Virus record (IMG/VR): IMGVR_UViG_3300020417_000549
Location: 1 to 33,595 of that record
Source: a virus
DNA: 33,595 nt
Direction: 5' to 3' (one strand)
Notes under the pieces: generated by a model
What the model was told of the DNA's origin: nothing
Databases searched by the model: none
The model's input: only the letters and a program-made list of their open reading frames with translations
Position numbers and translations under genes: made by a program
Shown: piece after piece, positions 17,442 to 25,106 of the stretch
Numbering within the stretch: position 1 is the first letter of the stretch
Layout of the letters: each line of letters starts with the position of its first letter

Positions 17442-17738
17442 TTAATTAAAACGATAAACGTTGACACGAGCCACACCTGCATCAAGCATTCCAATACGAG
17501 CAGCAGTCCCCTTGCTCAGATCAAGGTCACGTCCGGGGATAAACGGACCCCTATCTGTAATAGTCACCACTTCGCAAGTCTTATAACAAACCCGTAGCTT
17601 GGTTCCGAAAGGGAGATGTTTATGCGCAGCGGTGGCTGCGTGCATGTTGAACATAGTCCCATTAGCTGTAGTACGGCCGTGAAAAAAATCTCCATACCAT
17701 GAAGCTGTTAATACGAGAGTGGATAAAATTGGAATCAT
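17442..17738 (-). CDS. RlpA-like double-psi beta-barrel protein (putative lytic transglycosylase)
   Basis: This 98-residue protein consists almost only of an RlpA-type double-psi beta-barrel: ASWYGDFFHGRTTANGTMFN, then AATAAHKHLPFGTKLRVCY, VVTITDRGPFIPGRDLDLSK and GTAARIGMLDAGVARVNVYRF. In bacterial RlpA the barrel binds and can cleave naked glycan strands; the conserved His of AAHKHLPFG and Asp of TDRGPF, which matter for activity there, are both present. The first 12 residues (MIPILSTLVLTA) are hydrophobic and might act as a short signal or anchor. It lacks the SPOR domain of full RlpA. It sits between the scaffold and psbA, with a TAATG overlap to a tiny gene upstream. A role in late wall weakening is an inference. 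Confidence 0.85.
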   Translation of the reverse strand: MIPILSTLVLTASWYGDFFHGRTTANGTMFNMHAATAAHKHLPFGTKLRVCYKTCEVVTITDRGPFIPGRDLDLSKGTAARIGMLDAGVARVNVYRFN

Positions 17739-17803
17739 TAATAACCTTTCTTCTTACCACCGCCTTTGGATCCCTTAGATCCGCATCCCTTACGATTAAA
17801 CAT
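17738..17803 (-). CDS. Tiny Gly/Lys-rich peptide
   Basis: A 21-codon frame starts at the ATG at 17803 with MFNRKGCGSKGSKGGG and continues with a Lys run ending in GY. Its TAA overlaps the ATG of the RlpA-like gene (TAATG), and it starts three bases behind the scaffold stop, so it fills the gap exactly. The composition is strongly basic. The coupling at both ends is the main support; function is unknown. It could also serve only as a translational relay for the next gene. Confidence 0.5.
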   Translation of the reverse strand: MFNRKGCGSKGSKGGGKKKGY

Positions 17804-17805
17804 AA

Positions 17806-18573
17806 TTAAAAATCAATAGGTGAACGTTCAAGTTTTTCCATTACTTCCTGCCTATATGCAGGGTCTTTATCATATTTAGGGTCAGCCATTGCACGTACAA
17901 GTGCAGCCTGACTCTTGAAGACATCTTTACTTTCAGTGCGTGGTGCTCTACCTTTAAGCATCTCACCTTCTACACCTTGTGAATTACCGAACCTCTGAGC
18001 TAGTGCTTGTACAGCAAAGAATGCAGCAGCTTTATTACCGCTTTCCATTACTTTGTCATACATATCAATTTCATCTTTATTGAATGCTGATGATGCCCAG
18101 CGGATCATTTCATCATATGAATCTTGACCGCCAACCATATCTTTAAGACTACTGGCATCAGCCTCAGACATAATATCCTCTTGTGGCTGACTGTTTTTAT
18201 CAGCTCTAAGGTTTAGATAAGCCTGAGCAAGTTCAGTTTGATCCATACCTTTGAGTCTTTCCATGATTCCTTCGGAATACTCTTTGTCATCAGACTGTGA
18301 TTCATTCCAAAGTGCTTCAAAGAAATCCTCTTCAGGAGGTTCTTCTTCTTTTTCTTGAGGAGGTTCCTCTTGAGATTGTTGAGGTGATTCTTCCTTACCT
18401 AGCTTACCTTGTAGTTCAATGTAAGCCTTCTCAAGTTCTTCAGCGTCTTTATATTTACCAGCGAGAAGTTCAGATTGTTGAGTCTCTAACTTCTCACCAA
18501 TTTCCAGACTCTCCTTTTCGTCTGCAGATAGTTCACCCGTATCTTCGGATGGGTCATACGTCAGTGTTGCCAT
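17806..18573 (-). CDS. Capsid assembly scaffold protein (T7 gp9-like)
   Basis: From the ATG at 18573 this gives 255 residues (T7 gp9 is 307). It is strongly acidic and Glu/Gln-rich, with long helices and an EEPPQEKEEEPPEEDFFEAL hinge, a composition typical of scaffolds. The C-terminal segment (KDVFKSQAALVRAMADPKYDKDPAYRQEVMEKL) resembles the capsid-binding end of T7-like scaffolds. It lies between the portal and the capsid gene as in T7, but here psbA, the RlpA-like gene and two small genes are inserted before the capsid gene. An in-frame GTG at 18579 is less likely as the start. It overlaps the upstream gene by 20 bases. Confidence 0.88.
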   Translation of the reverse strand: MATLTYDPSEDTGELSADEKESLEIGEKLETQQSELLAGKYKDAEELEKAYIELQGKLGKEESPQQSQEEPPQEKEEEPPEEDFFEALWNESQSDDKEYSEGIMERLKGMDQTELAQAYLNLRADKNSQPQEDIMSEADASSLKDMVGGQDSYDEMIRWASSAFNKDEIDMYDKVMESGNKAAAFFAVQALAQRFGNSQGVEGEMLKGRAPRTESKDVFKSQAALVRAMADPKYDKDPAYRQEVMEKLERSPIDF

Positions 18574-18784
18574 TTGCACTAATTACTTTCAAGTTTCCAA
18601 GTCCAACTGTCTCTACATAATTAGTAGATCTTCCAATGGTTGGTGTTCCTACCATTTTACGTTGGGCATATTTATTTGGGTTACCAGCAATACCTAGTCC
18701 ACGCTCCTCTTCTGGTGGAAGTTCTTGTCGTTTCTGACTTTTACGTCGAGTTGGTTTCTTTGGTTGTGGTGTTTCTTCAGTCAT
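18554..18784 (-). CDS. Small hypothetical protein between portal and scaffold
   Basis: This 76-residue protein has a basic, Pro-rich N-terminus (MTEETPQPKKPTRRKSQKRQ) and a Gly-rich second half (GLGIAGNPNKYAQRKMVG; STNYVETVGLGNLKVISANG). It starts three bases behind the portal stop and overlaps the scaffold start. Such small genes between portal and scaffold are usual in T7-like phages, but I do not recognise this one. A role in head assembly is suggested only by position. Confidence 0.6.
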   Translation of the reverse strand: MTEETPQPKKPTRRKSQKRQELPPEEERGLGIAGNPNKYAQRKMVGTPTIGRSTNYVETVGLGNLKVISANGNTDV

Positions 18785-18787
18785 AAA

Positions 18788-20341
18788 TTATTGTGGTGTT
18801 TGTGCTGCTGCAGCCTGTTGATCTACGGATGCAAATGAACTTGCTTGTTTAGCTAGTTCCATATCCATAGCATTCATTTGTTGTTGTTCAGACTCTTGAG
18901 ATAATTGCTCTTGTGTCTTAACAAGGTTAAGGTAATCAATACCTTGAGCGGCAGCATATCGTTTAATTAGTTCATCGCTATTGATGTACTGCATGATTGC
19001 TTCAGGACCAATAGTCTGAGCAATGGTAGTCATGAATTGAGTTAAAGCATCACTATCTTGGCCGCGACCAATAGCATTGATACCTGCAACAATAGTTGGT
19101 TTAACTAGATCTTTAGGAATACGAGGAATCTCTTGTGTTCGTTGAAGAGTGTTCATCTTCCTATTGAGATAAGGTACTAGGAACTCAACTGTCAACAGTG
19201 AGAATAGACCACCAAGTTGACTCTCCAATTCCTGTTGAGTCATCCTCACCTCTTCAGCAGTAGTGCGTTCACTGTTTCTTACATTAAGAATAAGGAATGC
19301 ATCACTGATTCTACTTTCCAAACTTTGAATCATAGCCTGAGCAGTTTGGAAGTCAGCTGTTTTACCAACTTGTACAACACCAATATCATCAGGTCTTCCT
19401 TGGACAATCGCTCCATTGCCTGCCTGTGCCAGTGTCTGAGGTTTTGTTGTACTACTAGGTGATACTACAAAAACTACTTTAGCTGCTGCTGCAGAGCCTT
19501 CTACGATAGCCTGAGTGAGTGCTTCAAGTGATTTCAGATCACCCATGTACTCCTCTACCCTACCTCTACCATAAGGTTCTTGATCAACAGTGTTGAACCT
19601 CAGTGCAATCCAAGGGTTGTTATCAAGCGGTGCTTTGCTGAATGATTTTTCCAGCCTATATCCAAGGCTTTCTTGATACCAAATCATTCGATTGTTATCT
19701 CGTTTGACATGTGTGTACACGTCAATATCATCATTGTAACTAGAAGTTTCGCCGTCATCACCGACGCGGTTTACCTTTCGCTTAGCCTCAGCAGGCAACT
19801 TAGGTTCAACCAATGATCTGTGGATGCGTTCTCGTGTAACGATCTCAATTACGTTTCCATCACCATCTCTATCGACGACATACCTATTCAAAGGATAGAC
19901 TTTAAGTTGATCCTTATCCATAAACAGGAGAGCATTGCCAGTTACTACCAAGTGTTTCATTGCTTGGTGTACAACAACACGATCATCAGAAGCAGAAATC
20001 ATTTCGTTGATTGTCCTTTCAATCTTTGAGAATGAAAGATCAAGATCAGATTTTACTTGAGGATCAATATCGTTTTTAATTAGCTGTGCTTCATCGAGTT
20101 GTAATTTAAAGAAACTTGTCTGCGGTGGCATCAAAGCAAGCATCAACTTAGCAGCAAGAGCAGACACACCACGTGCTCCACTCGCTTGCCAAGGTGTCTT
20201 TAAATTAGTACGTGTTTTTGAATCTTCATCATCTTGACGGATGATGTAAGGGATAGTCAACCTAGCAGCTTCGATAGCTGTCTCTAGATATTGGTCACGG
20301 AAAGACCTTAGATAATCGTACCTACCTTTAGCTGTTTCCAT
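18788..20341 (-). CDS. Portal protein / head-tail connector (T7 gp8-like)
   Basis: This 517-residue protein (T7 gp8 is 536) forms the dodecameric portal through which DNA is packaged and ejected. Family blocks are LTIPYIIRQDD, then LKTPWQASGARGVSALAAKLMLALMPPQTSFFKL, HLVVTGNALLFMD, ERTTAEEVRMTQQELESQLGGLFSLL and FLVPYLNRKMNTLQR. The C-terminal 60 residues are Gln/Ala-rich (SQESEQQQMNAMDMELAKQ). The gene heads the head-assembly block and lies two bases behind an unknown 362-aa gene. Confidence 0.95.
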   Translation of the reverse strand: METAKGRYDYLRSFRDQYLETAIEAARLTIPYIIRQDDEDSKTRTNLKTPWQASGARGVSALAAKLMLALMPPQTSFFKLQLDEAQLIKNDIDPQVKSDLDLSFSKIERTINEMISASDDRVVVHQAMKHLVVTGNALLFMDKDQLKVYPLNRYVVDRDGDGNVIEIVTRERIHRSLVEPKLPAEAKRKVNRVGDDGETSSYNDDIDVYTHVKRDNNRMIWYQESLGYRLEKSFSKAPLDNNPWIALRFNTVDQEPYGRGRVEEYMGDLKSLEALTQAIVEGSAAAAKVVFVVSPSSTTKPQTLAQAGNGAIVQGRPDDIGVVQVGKTADFQTAQAMIQSLESRISDAFLILNVRNSERTTAEEVRMTQQELESQLGGLFSLLTVEFLVPYLNRKMNTLQRTQEIPRIPKDLVKPTIVAGINAIGRGQDSDALTQFMTTIAQTIGPEAIMQYINSDELIKRYAAAQGIDYLNLVKTQEQLSQESEQQQMNAMDMELAKQASSFASVDQQAAAAQTPQ

Positions 20342-20343
20342 GA

Positions 20344-21432
20344 TTAGCGTTTAAATTCTTTTGAAATTTCATGAGGTGCTTTCCACCTACCTTTAGAATC
20401 GTACTCCATTTGATCAAACTTAGGATTCATTTTTCCTCCCCAGTCTTTTCCTACCGGACCTTTTACTTTCATTGGAGCACGCCATTCATTTGATTGGTTC
20501 TTTCCGAAGGGTTTTTTATTAAATTCACCTGGGAATCGTTTAATTTTCCTACTACCTTTGTTACCAGAATTATTGACGGGACCAAGTGAACCTGCTCTCG
20601 CATTCAATTTATCACTCCTCTGCTGTCTTTCCTTAATTAATCTATCAGGAAGCATAGATACTTTCATAGGATCTGGATTGAAGGCAACCTCTTTCTTGAG
20701 GTTTTTCTTGGCTTCCTTCATGATTGATTTAAAGGAAGGCACCTTATATGATGCAGGTTCTATGTTTATATCAGGAGCTTTTGGAGAAGGAAGTCTATTA
20801 GCTACAGCTTTCTCAAGCCTAGCTTCTAATTTATCTGTACTGAATTTCTTGTCAATCTCAGAAGTATCCAGGGTTTTCATTTCCCAAGGATCAGCCTTCC
20901 ACTCTTCGACTACACTGTTTTCAAAACCACCACCACCATCTTTCTTCTTTTTAGTTCCAGGAATTGCCCCAGAGAATGTAGCTGTTATGGTAGGAACAGC
21001 CATGTCATCTGTAGAGTCAGTTGCTGTAGTGAATTGAAAATCAGGTACAGCTTCACCTCTCATGATTGCTTCTTTAACTGTTTTAGCTTGGTCACTCTTA
21101 AGCCAATCTTTGTAGTTCCAGTTAGTTTCAACTTGATTAGAATTTTTCGCAGCTTCTTTCCTATAATTTTCCTCTTGCCTACGTCCATACTCCTTCCATT
21201 TATCAAGACCACCTTCTGTGTATCCTAACGACTTGAGAGCATCATCTGGTCTGAACGCCTTTTTTTTACCTTCAATTTTCAGACCACGACGACGTTGTGC
21301 AAGGATCTGTAGTTCTTGAGCAAATGCCTTATGATTTTTATCATTATAATACTTCCTCTTTAACTCCCTTAGTTCAGAAGAATCTAGATTACCATCTGAT
21401 CCATACTTGTCTAGATCACTCTTTAAACTCAT
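20344..21432 (-). CDS. Hypothetical basic protein upstream of portal
   Basis: This 362-residue protein is Lys-rich. It has a helical, charged N-terminal third (MSLKSDLDKYGSDGNLDSSE; QELQILAQRRRGLKIEGKKK), a central patch GTKKKKDGGGGFEN and a Gly/Lys/Pro-rich C-terminus (NSGNKGSRKIKRFPGEFNKK). I do not recognise a family. It overlaps the upstream small gene by ATGA and is two bases from the portal, so it is probably read with the head genes. A virion or assembly role is the simplest guess. The disordered basic character would also suit DNA or RNA binding. Confidence 0.65.
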   Translation of the reverse strand: MSLKSDLDKYGSDGNLDSSELRELKRKYYNDKNHKAFAQELQILAQRRRGLKIEGKKKAFRPDDALKSLGYTEGGLDKWKEYGRRQEENYRKEAAKNSNQVETNWNYKDWLKSDQAKTVKEAIMRGEAVPDFQFTTATDSTDDMAVPTITATFSGAIPGTKKKKDGGGGFENSVVEEWKADPWEMKTLDTSEIDKKFSTDKLEARLEKAVANRLPSPKAPDINIEPASYKVPSFKSIMKEAKKNLKKEVAFNPDPMKVSMLPDRLIKERQQRSDKLNARAGSLGPVNNSGNKGSRKIKRFPGEFNKKPFGKNQSNEWRAPMKVKGPVGKDWGGKMNPKFDQMEYDSKGRWKAPHEISKEFKR

Positions 21433-21623
21433 TGCTTGTCCTCCATTTTATTTAGTAACCATTCAACCACTGAACGCTGACCAGATAAGTACATAATTTT
21501 TGCGATTGAATCATTTGGTGTTGGATTAACGGGTGGGAATTGTTCTTGAAGCTCATTGATTATTGCATTAGTTTCCATGCCACGAGCTTCAAGGAGACTA
21601 AGCATATTGTGGGAGGTTGACAT
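21429..21623 (-). CDS. Small hypothetical protein after nrdB
   Basis: Starting at the ATG at 21623, this gives 64 residues (MSTSHNMLSLLEARGMETNA, later QEQFPPVNPTPNDSIAKIMY and SVVEWLLNKMEDKQ). It overlaps the nrdB end by 26 bases and the next gene by 4. An upstream in-frame start (21671) would only extend it further into nrdB. Two helices separated by a Pro-rich loop are likely. It lies on the border between the metabolism and virion modules. I do not recognise it. Confidence 0.6.
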   Translation of the reverse strand: MSTSHNMLSLLEARGMETNAIINELQEQFPPVNPTPNDSIAKIMYLSGQRSVVEWLLNKMEDKQ

Positions 21624-22314
21624 TTGAATGCTCAAAGAATGCAGGCATACGTGCTGACTTAGTAGCGACAAGTTCAGGTGCTTTACCCTGATACATTAAG
21701 TTGTCGCTGCAATCTAGCCAAAATTTTTTCGACAAATATCTATTGTCATTTGTATAAGACAGCGGTTGCATTACCCAGTTGATAGTTGCCTTGCGGAGTT
21801 TATCAAGACTAGGACTGATATCAAGCCCCAACTCCCTACAAACCAAACTATTGGCGCTAACATGAATTTGTTCATCTCTACTTATATCTGCTGAGGTTGT
21901 ACGCATTGCAGCGTCACCATTAAAGCGAAAGAATGGCAATAGTACAAAGAAAATTGCACGTTCGGCAACCATTGCTTTGAGTATCGTGTGATCTGGATGC
22001 GCAGTCCACGCATCTCTGAGCGCCAACGCTTCCTTCTCAGCCTTTTCATCAGTGCCGTAAGCATCGGCGATGAGACCAAGTGCCAAGTCGTGGTTCTCTT
22101 CATCCCGTACATTAGAGATGAGTAACTCTCGGGAGAGCTTCGGTACGTCAGTGGATAAAGCATCACGGATAAAATCTCCCACAGGTAGTTCCATGTGTCG
22201 CAATGAAAGCGCACGGAGAATCGTTGCCTCCGAGCCTTCTTTGCATGTACCAGCAGTTGGTTTTACTGGTGTCCATTTGCGCTTCCGCGCTAGTAGTTTT
22301 TGATAAGGGTTCAT
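21598..22314 (-). CDS. nrdB: Ribonucleotide reductase class I small (R2-like) subunit
   Basis: This 238-residue protein has the ferritin-like metal ligand pattern of R2 proteins: probable first ligand Glu42, then E72-x-x-H75 (DEENHD), Glu118 (AERAIFF) and E148-x-x-H151 (RDEQIHV). R2 generates the radical that NrdA uses to reduce ribonucleotides. The position four residues after the first His, which is the radical Tyr in E. coli R2, is Leu79 here. Radical generation would therefore need a Tyr-free mechanism such as those known from class Ic or Ie. The protein is short compared with E. coli R2 (376 aa). ATGA overlap with nrdA supports a functional pair. It is easily mistaken for a hypothetical gene because overall similarity to R2 is low. 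Confidence 0.85.
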   Translation of the reverse strand: MNPYQKLLARKRKWTPVKPTAGTCKEGSEATILRALSLRHMELPVGDFIRDALSTDVPKLSRELLISNVRDEENHDLALGLIADAYGTDEKAEKEALALRDAWTAHPDHTILKAMVAERAIFFVLLPFFRFNGDAAMRTTSADISRDEQIHVSANSLVCRELGLDISPSLDKLRKATINWVMQPLSYTNDNRYLSKKFWLDCSDNLMYQGKAPELVATKSARMPAFFEHSNVNLPQYA

Positions 22315-23693
22315 TCTGCACAGTCACATTGGGGTTCATTAGTTGCATCTCCCAAAATTGTGCTCAGGTAATCTTCTAAGTCAGCTCCATCAAGAGCAGC
22401 ATAGGCATCCGATTTATCCTGAACATCTCCCATAACTTGAAGGGAATAATAAAGAGATGTTTGTGGAGACCTAAGCCACTCTTCAATAAATTTCTCATCC
22501 ATTGTGACCATATCAGACCACCAATTAAATGAATACCCATGAAGAAGTCCACTGCGAGAGTACATCGTCATGATGCCATCCGCAACAGCTTTGTAGTTAT
22601 CCCATCCAACTTCAGATGCAATTTCTACTTCGCCATAATCATATGTTTTTACACCGAAAGTTCCTGAGTCACGATCAACACTTCGTGCAATAGGTGGTGC
22701 AATCTCAGGTGTACAAGTAAAGCCATCAGTATCTTCTGATCTGTAGCTGCATGATGCAGTAGGAGCAATAGCAAAAGCTCTAACCATATTATGAGCACGT
22801 GCTACTTGTGATGCTTTACTAATTCCAACAGCAAGTCTTGAAGCTAGTTCATAAGCTACAGTTGCCTTTGGAGTATTGTTATTATAGTGGTTTAAAGCTC
22901 GACCAAATTGTTCGTAGGTGACACCGTACCGCCGCAAGAGGTTTGCGAGACCCAGCACTCCAAGTCCAACTTGTCGATCTGTTTCTGGAGAGAGGTATTC
23001 TCCAGTCTCTCCAACACCTGTCTTACTATGTAAGTCACAAAGTTGTTGCATCCCTTGAATAAAAGCGTCTGGGATGTCGTCAAATGTACAGGCTCCAAGA
23101 TTAATATGTTGGAGCAAGCATGTTCCTCGGTGGGGCAAGTACACTTCAAGGCATACATTTCCACGGATTCTTTCTTTTCCTTCATACTTAACTTTGTTTA
23201 GCCAAACATCACCTGCTTTAATAGCTTGAAGTAATGCTTGTTTGTTTGTATCGGACATGTCATCCCACCACTCTTGAGTGATGTTGACACAACGTTTGAC
23301 CCATGGAAGTACATCTCTAGGTGCAGTTACAAAGTCATAAAGGTCAGCACAGTTTGCATCATAATGGAGGACTATTGCTCCGTTGCGGAATTTTCCCCCT
23401 CTGCGCAAAGTTTCATTAAGGATCGATAGGATTCGTCCAAATGATACAGGACCACTCGCAATGACGCCGCTTGCTCTCTCGTGGCCTTTGGGGTCAAGTT
23501 CTGATAAATGGACTGCAACTCCTGCTCCATATCGTAGAGCGTGGGAAGCAAACTTCCAACTTGCTTCAATTCCGTCTGTGCCTTCCATTTCGTTTCCACA
23601 AACGAAGACCGTGCATGATACTGGGAGTCTGCCATGGGGATCATCAATCCAATTTTGTACGCGCCCAGTGCGGGCAATTTTTCCTTTACTCAT
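22311..23693 (-). CDS. nrdA: Ribonucleotide reductase large subunit, compact class I type
   Basis: This 460-residue protein reduces ribonucleotides to deoxyribonucleotides for phage DNA synthesis. All active-site elements are visible: Cys27 (LPVSC) and Cys192 (GTCLLQHINLG) as the reducing pair, N179/C181/E183 (NVCLEV) with the thiyl radical Cys, the Tyr415-Tyr416 pair (SLYYSL) of the radical path, and C-terminal CDC (456, 458) for re-reduction. The Tyr pair and the adjacent nrdB show it to be class I rather than class II. The ATP-cone that regulates overall activity in E. coli NrdA is absent, so dATP shut-off is not expected. It overlaps the upstream MazG-like gene by ATGA. As I recall, the related P-SSP7 protein was first annotated as class II and later reassigned. 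Confidence 0.93.
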   Translation of the reverse strand: MSKGKIARTGRVQNWIDDPHGRLPVSCTVFVCGNEMEGTDGIEASWKFASHALRYGAGVAVHLSELDPKGHERASGVIASGPVSFGRILSILNETLRRGGKFRNGAIVLHYDANCADLYDFVTAPRDVLPWVKRCVNITQEWWDDMSDTNKQALLQAIKAGDVWLNKVKYEGKERIRGNVCLEVYLPHRGTCLLQHINLGACTFDDIPDAFIQGMQQLCDLHSKTGVGETGEYLSPETDRQVGLGVLGLANLLRRYGVTYEQFGRALNHYNNNTPKATVAYELASRLAVGISKASQVARAHNMVRAFAIAPTASCSYRSEDTDGFTCTPEIAPPIARSVDRDSGTFGVKTYDYGEVEIASEVGWDNYKAVADGIMTMYSRSGLLHGYSFNWWSDMVTMDEKFIEEWLRSPQTSLYYSLQVMGDVQDKSDAYAALDGADLEDYLSTILGDATNEPQCDCAE

Positions 23694-24037
23694 ACCAAAT
23701 CAGACAAATTAGGTGGTTGATAGTTTGGTCCTTTCAAGACCTTGCCGTCAGCACGGCGAATAGGTTTACCATCTAGTCCAAGCTTGGACATGTTTGATTT
23801 ATGGACACGATCAAGTGCTTCTTCTAGATCCCATCCCATGTTCTCAGAATATTGAAAGCAGACATAAACAAGATCTGCTAGTTCCTTTAATTCTTGTTCA
23901 TAACCTTCATTACCTTTAGCATAACAAAGTTCACTATATTCTTCAGCAATCAAATCTAATTGCATGGCCCGGTTGTCCTCACCATTCTGGATACCGTAAG
24001 CGGATCGGAACTGAATTGCTTGGTCCGATGGAGTCAT
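23690..24037 (-). CDS. MazG-like nucleotide pyrophosphohydrolase
   Basis: From the ATG at 24037 this gives 115 residues. The core AMQLDLIAEEYSELCYAKG, followed by ELKELADLVYVCFQYSENMG, has the EExxE and ExxD metal-binding pattern of the MazG/HisE superfamily. The C-terminal block HKSNMSKLGLDGKPIRRADG, with VLKGPNYQPPNL after it, is the form common in phage enzymes. Such proteins hydrolyse nucleoside triphosphates to monophosphates; in cyanophages a role in nucleotide pools is supposed. It sits directly before nrdA (ATGA overlap), which fits. An earlier ATG at 24061 is possible; the open frame to 24148 is mostly the DUF3310-like gene read in another frame. Confidence 0.82.
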   Translation of the reverse strand: MTPSDQAIQFRSAYGIQNGEDNRAMQLDLIAEEYSELCYAKGNEGYEQELKELADLVYVCFQYSENMGWDLEEALDRVHKSNMSKLGLDGKPIRRADGKVLKGPNYQPPNLSDLV

Positions 24038-24233
24038 TCTCGTTGCAGTTGTCAAGTTCATTTTTAAGGTAGTGGATAGCCTTTTTAAGGTCTTCTGTTT
24101 TCGTCGCAGTGCTTTTGTAGCCGGCTCTGCAAATATATTTAATAGCATTACCTAGGTGGTAATTAAGTTGTTGATCTCTAATAAAATCCCACGGTTCTAT
24201 ACTTCCTCTATCGTAGTGACTGGGACATTCCAT
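23979..24233 (-). CDS. DUF3310-like protein
   Basis: This 84-residue protein contains PSHYDRGSIEPWDFIRDQQL, then YHLGNAIKYICRAGYK and EDLKKAIHYLKNEL. This is the typical pattern of the small phage DUF3310 family, once called nucleotide kinase-like, which has no firmly known activity. The conserved part ends near residue 60; the last 24 residues overlap the MazG-like gene and look unconstrained. It overlaps the nblA-like gene by 37 bases at its start. Location among nucleotide metabolism genes agrees with a role there, without proof. Confidence 0.8.
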   Translation of the reverse strand: MECPSHYDRGSIEPWDFIRDQQLNYHLGNAIKYICRAGYKSTATKTEDLKKAIHYLKNELDNCNENDSIGPSNSVPIRLRYPEW

Positions 24234-24433
24234 GCTTTTAGAAGTTCAGAGATGTTGTTGGTTAAAATAAAATTAGTTTTTTGTAGATCAAGAAAGAGTG
24301 GAATCATTTCTTCTTTAGGACATTTATCTAAAAGATCACTCATCCTTCTCAATTTGAACTGTTGTTCCAGTGTTAGTTCTACTGTCGGCATCGGCGGGAG
24401 TCCATAATATGGGTCTGGAGTGTTCGAAGTCAT
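24197..24433 (-). CDS. nblA: NblA-like phycobilisome degradation adaptor
   Basis: From the ATG at 24433 this gives 78 residues; the internal ATG at 24391 gives 64, closer to the usual NblA length of about 60. The core VELTLEQQFKLRRMSDLL, then KEEMIPLFLDLQKTNFILTN and ISELLKAW, matches the NblA helix-turn-helix pattern (LSLEQQF-R... and a closing LLK-W). NblA binds phycobilisome rods and brings them to the Clp protease, releasing amino acids under starvation. nblA is known from freshwater Microcystis phages and from marine cyanophage sequences. The 5' end overlaps the exonuclease gene by up to 98 bases and the 3' end overlaps the DUF3310-like gene. The call rests on motif recognition, not on a search. 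Confidence 0.75.
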   Translation of the reverse strand: MTSNTPDPYYGLPPMPTVELTLEQQFKLRRMSDLLDKCPKEEMIPLFLDLQKTNFILTNNISELLKAWNVPVTTIEEV

Positions 24434-25106
24434 AATCGTTAGAGGTAAGTATCTTTGCAAGGCGTGCATTTTTTAAGGCATCATCCTCTGTGAGACCTTT
24501 TTGTTTAAACGCTTTGACTACACTATTCCAAGTGTACCCATTTTCGGAAAAAAATTTTGCGCTAGTTTTTACACCGAACCCTGGCGCTCCAGAGTATCCA
24601 TCAGTTTGATCGCCTGCAAGTGTTTGAATTAAAAACCATTGCCAAGCATCTATATGCGTGATTGTGAACACCTCATCCATGTTGTATAAGGTTCCAGGAA
24701 TTTGCTTCATGTCCTTATCAGGAGAGCAGATAACACAGTCCTCTTCAGAGGTTGCATAAACTCCCATGGCATCATCAGCTTCTAAATCAGGCATACGAAT
24801 TACACGATATTCATCATGTAATGCATGGATTACTCTTCTGTATCCGCAGGGTTTTTTACGATTTCGATGACCCTTATATGCTGGATCAACTTGTTTCCTA
24901 AAATTAGTAGAATCGGAAAAGAACAGAATGATATCAGGATCAAAAAATTCTCCCTTAATTCTATCGATGTCTCTAACAGTATTGGCATATGCTTCAGAGA
25001 ATTTAGATCCGACCATGATTACATCATCGCCCCAATCAATGTCATACTCTGCTGCAGCACAACTCTTGTAGACAATATAATCAGCGTCAATCAATAATGT
25101 TGTCAT
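24336..25106 (-). CDS. 5'-3' exonuclease, T7 gp6-like (FEN family)
   Basis: This 256-residue protein has the flap-endonuclease metal sites: LLIDADYIVY near the N-terminus, MPDLEADDAMG around residue 109, CVICSPDKDMKQIPG around residue 128 and AGDQTDGYSGAPGFGVK around 167 (the helix-hairpin-helix region). T7 gp6 removes RNA primers and degrades host DNA to feed phage replication. It is slightly shorter than T7 gp6 (300 aa). It follows the polymerase region with talC and a 40-aa gene inserted between, and overlaps that small gene by ATGA. Confidence 0.92.
   Translation of the reverse strand: MTTLLIDADYIVYKSCAAAEYDIDWGDDVIMVGSKFSEAYANTVRDIDRIKGEFFDPDIILFFSDSTNFRKQVDPAYKGHRNRKKPCGYRRVIHALHDEYRVIRMPDLEADDAMGVYATSEEDCVICSPDKDMKQIPGTLYNMDEVFTITHIDAWQWFLIQTLAGDQTDGYSGAPGFGVKTSAKFFSENGYTWNSVVKAFKQKGLTEDDALKNARLAKILTSNDYDFEHSRPILWTPADADSRTNTGTTVQIEKDE

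Noticed and set aside
20558-21037. 159-codon open frame on the plus strand, the longest on that strand
   Set aside because: It is antisense to a frame with tight overlaps to both neighbours, shows no recognisable motif, and every supported gene is on the minus strand.
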